In this document: positions 35,616-36,419 of the stretch, in pieces
Layout: every line of letters begins with the position of its first letter
Numbering within the stretch: the first letter of the stretch is position 1
Source: Candidatus Moraniibacteriota bacterium
GTDB taxonomy: Bacteria; Patescibacteriota; Minisyncoccia; Moranbacterales; UBA11712
NCBI GenBank assembly: GCA_030679895.1
Contig: JAUXSN010000002.1
Coordinates: 1 to 36,419, forward strand
DNA length: 36,419 bases
Reading direction: 5' to 3'
Program-made: the position numbers and the translations under genes
The notes under the pieces: generated by a model
Database searches by the model: none
Told to the model about the DNA's origin: nothing
Seen by the model: the letters and a program-made list of their open reading frames with translations, nothing else

Positions 35616-36080
35616 TTATATCTTTTTCCTTAACCTCAAAATATATTCCCGAAAACCGTATTTTTTCCAGGCGGCTCTGGCTTGCTTATTTTTTTCGAGT
35701 ACGGTGAGCTCAACTTCTTTAATCTTCTTTTCCTTGTACCACTTGTAAATATGCGAGAGAAATCTATCTGCCATGCCTATCCTTTGGTATTCTTTCTCAA
35801 GATAAATGAAGCTGATGTCTCCATATGGCCTTTTACCCCAAATAAGCGGCGTTTTCCGGATTTTTGCCAAGGCAAAGCCAAATATTTTTTCGCCTTCAGT
35901 CGCCACTAGCAAGAGACTCCTGCTCGAGTACGTATTTTTCCTGAAATAATCAAGAAATAGTCTTTTCAAATCTTTGGACAGAGGGTAATACTGGTCAATT
36001 CTATCAAGATACCAATTGAAATCCACCGCCATTTCCGCGATTCTAGGAACATCCTCAATTTTCGCTTTTCGAATTTGCAT
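35616..36080 (-). CDS. GNAT-family N-acetyltransferase
   Basis: MQIRKAKIEDVPRIAEMAV; YLEKEYQRIGMADRFLSHIYKWYKEKKIKEVELTVLEKNKQARAAWKKYGFREY. Confidence 0.85.
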   Translation of the reverse strand: MQIRKAKIEDVPRIAEMAVDFNWYLDRIDQYYPLSKDLKRLFLDYFRKNTYSSRSLLLVATEGEKIFGFALAKIRKTPLIWGKRPYGDISFIYLEKEYQRIGMADRFLSHIYKWYKEKKIKEVELTVLEKNKQARAAWKKYGFREYILRLRKKI

Positions 36081-36084
36081 AAAT

Positions 36085-36419
36085 TTATCTTTTTGAAAGC
36101 GCCACTTTGAGCCCAAGAAGAATCAGCATCCCCCCGAAGAATTTGGAGAAAATGTTCTCGAAGCGTTCGTAAACTTTTCGCACCCGCTGTTGGGTGAAAA
36201 ATATCGCCACGAGCGAAAACCACAGAATCGTATTTACCATCATAATAGCACTTGTGGAGAGAAGTACAGACTTCGGGACATCCGGAGAAATCACGAGCGT
36301 AAAAAGCCCCAAAAAGAAAAGAGTGACTTTAGGATTCAAGATATTCGTGAGAAATCCCATTTTCACCGCTGAAAGCGCGGAAATATCTTCTTTTGATTCT
36401 TCCTGTTTTATTTCAATAT
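36085..36419 (-). CDS. LysE-family translocator, C-terminal part (5' end beyond window)
   Basis: Frame open to window edge; KMGFLTNILNPKVTLFFLGLFTLVISP typical of LysE/RhtB. Confidence 0.8.
   Translation of the reverse strand, partial: IEIKQEESKEDISALSAVKMGFLTNILNPKVTLFFLGLFTLVISPDVPKSVLLSTSAIMMVNTILWFSLVAIFFTQQRVRKVYERFENIFSKFFGGMLILLGLKVALSKR

Noticed and set aside
1-36419. CRISPR arrays, transposases, prophage, tRNA or rRNA genes
   Set aside because: No regularly spaced repeats, no transposase or phage-type proteins, and no tRNA/rRNA consensus spotted by eye. A tRNAscan-SE run would be needed to exclude tRNAs fully.

Overview
The window is a gene-dense bacterial segment that reads like a Candidate Phyla Radiation / Patescibacteria genome. 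That placement is my inference from gene style, short AT-rich intergenic repeats and frequent absence of Shine-Dalgarno sites; no rRNA is present to confirm it. Main contents: (1) pyrimidine genes pyrE and pyrF; (2) purine genes: a PAICS-like purC-purE fusion, purB, purM, a large single-chain purL, purN, and an embedded EhaR-like HAD phosphatase; (3) a copper module: csoR, an HMA-TauE/SafE-cupredoxin fusion, and copA; (4) core genes lgt, dnaG-rpoD and ahcY with a PfkB kinase; (5) envelope and accessory genes: GT39-like transferase, C39-like peptidase, tandem 'KESKFG' membrane-anchored proteins, PlsC-like acyltransferase, Nudix, GNAT and partial LysE. The strongest unexplained signals are: a ~470 nt minus-strand noncoding locus (11186-11656) with its own promoter, many hairpins, a possible pseudoknot and an intrinsic terminator, matching no RNA family I can recognise; a MITE-like repeat inserted in frame inside dnaG; an in-frame TAA in the first zinc knuckle of a small zinc-ribbon gene; a leader with mutually exclusive pairings upstream of a zinc-ribbon/RGG gene; and a duplicated leader upstream of purN and the HAD gene. 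No tRNA, rRNA, CRISPR array or transposase was seen. Everything was done by eye; no database search was run.
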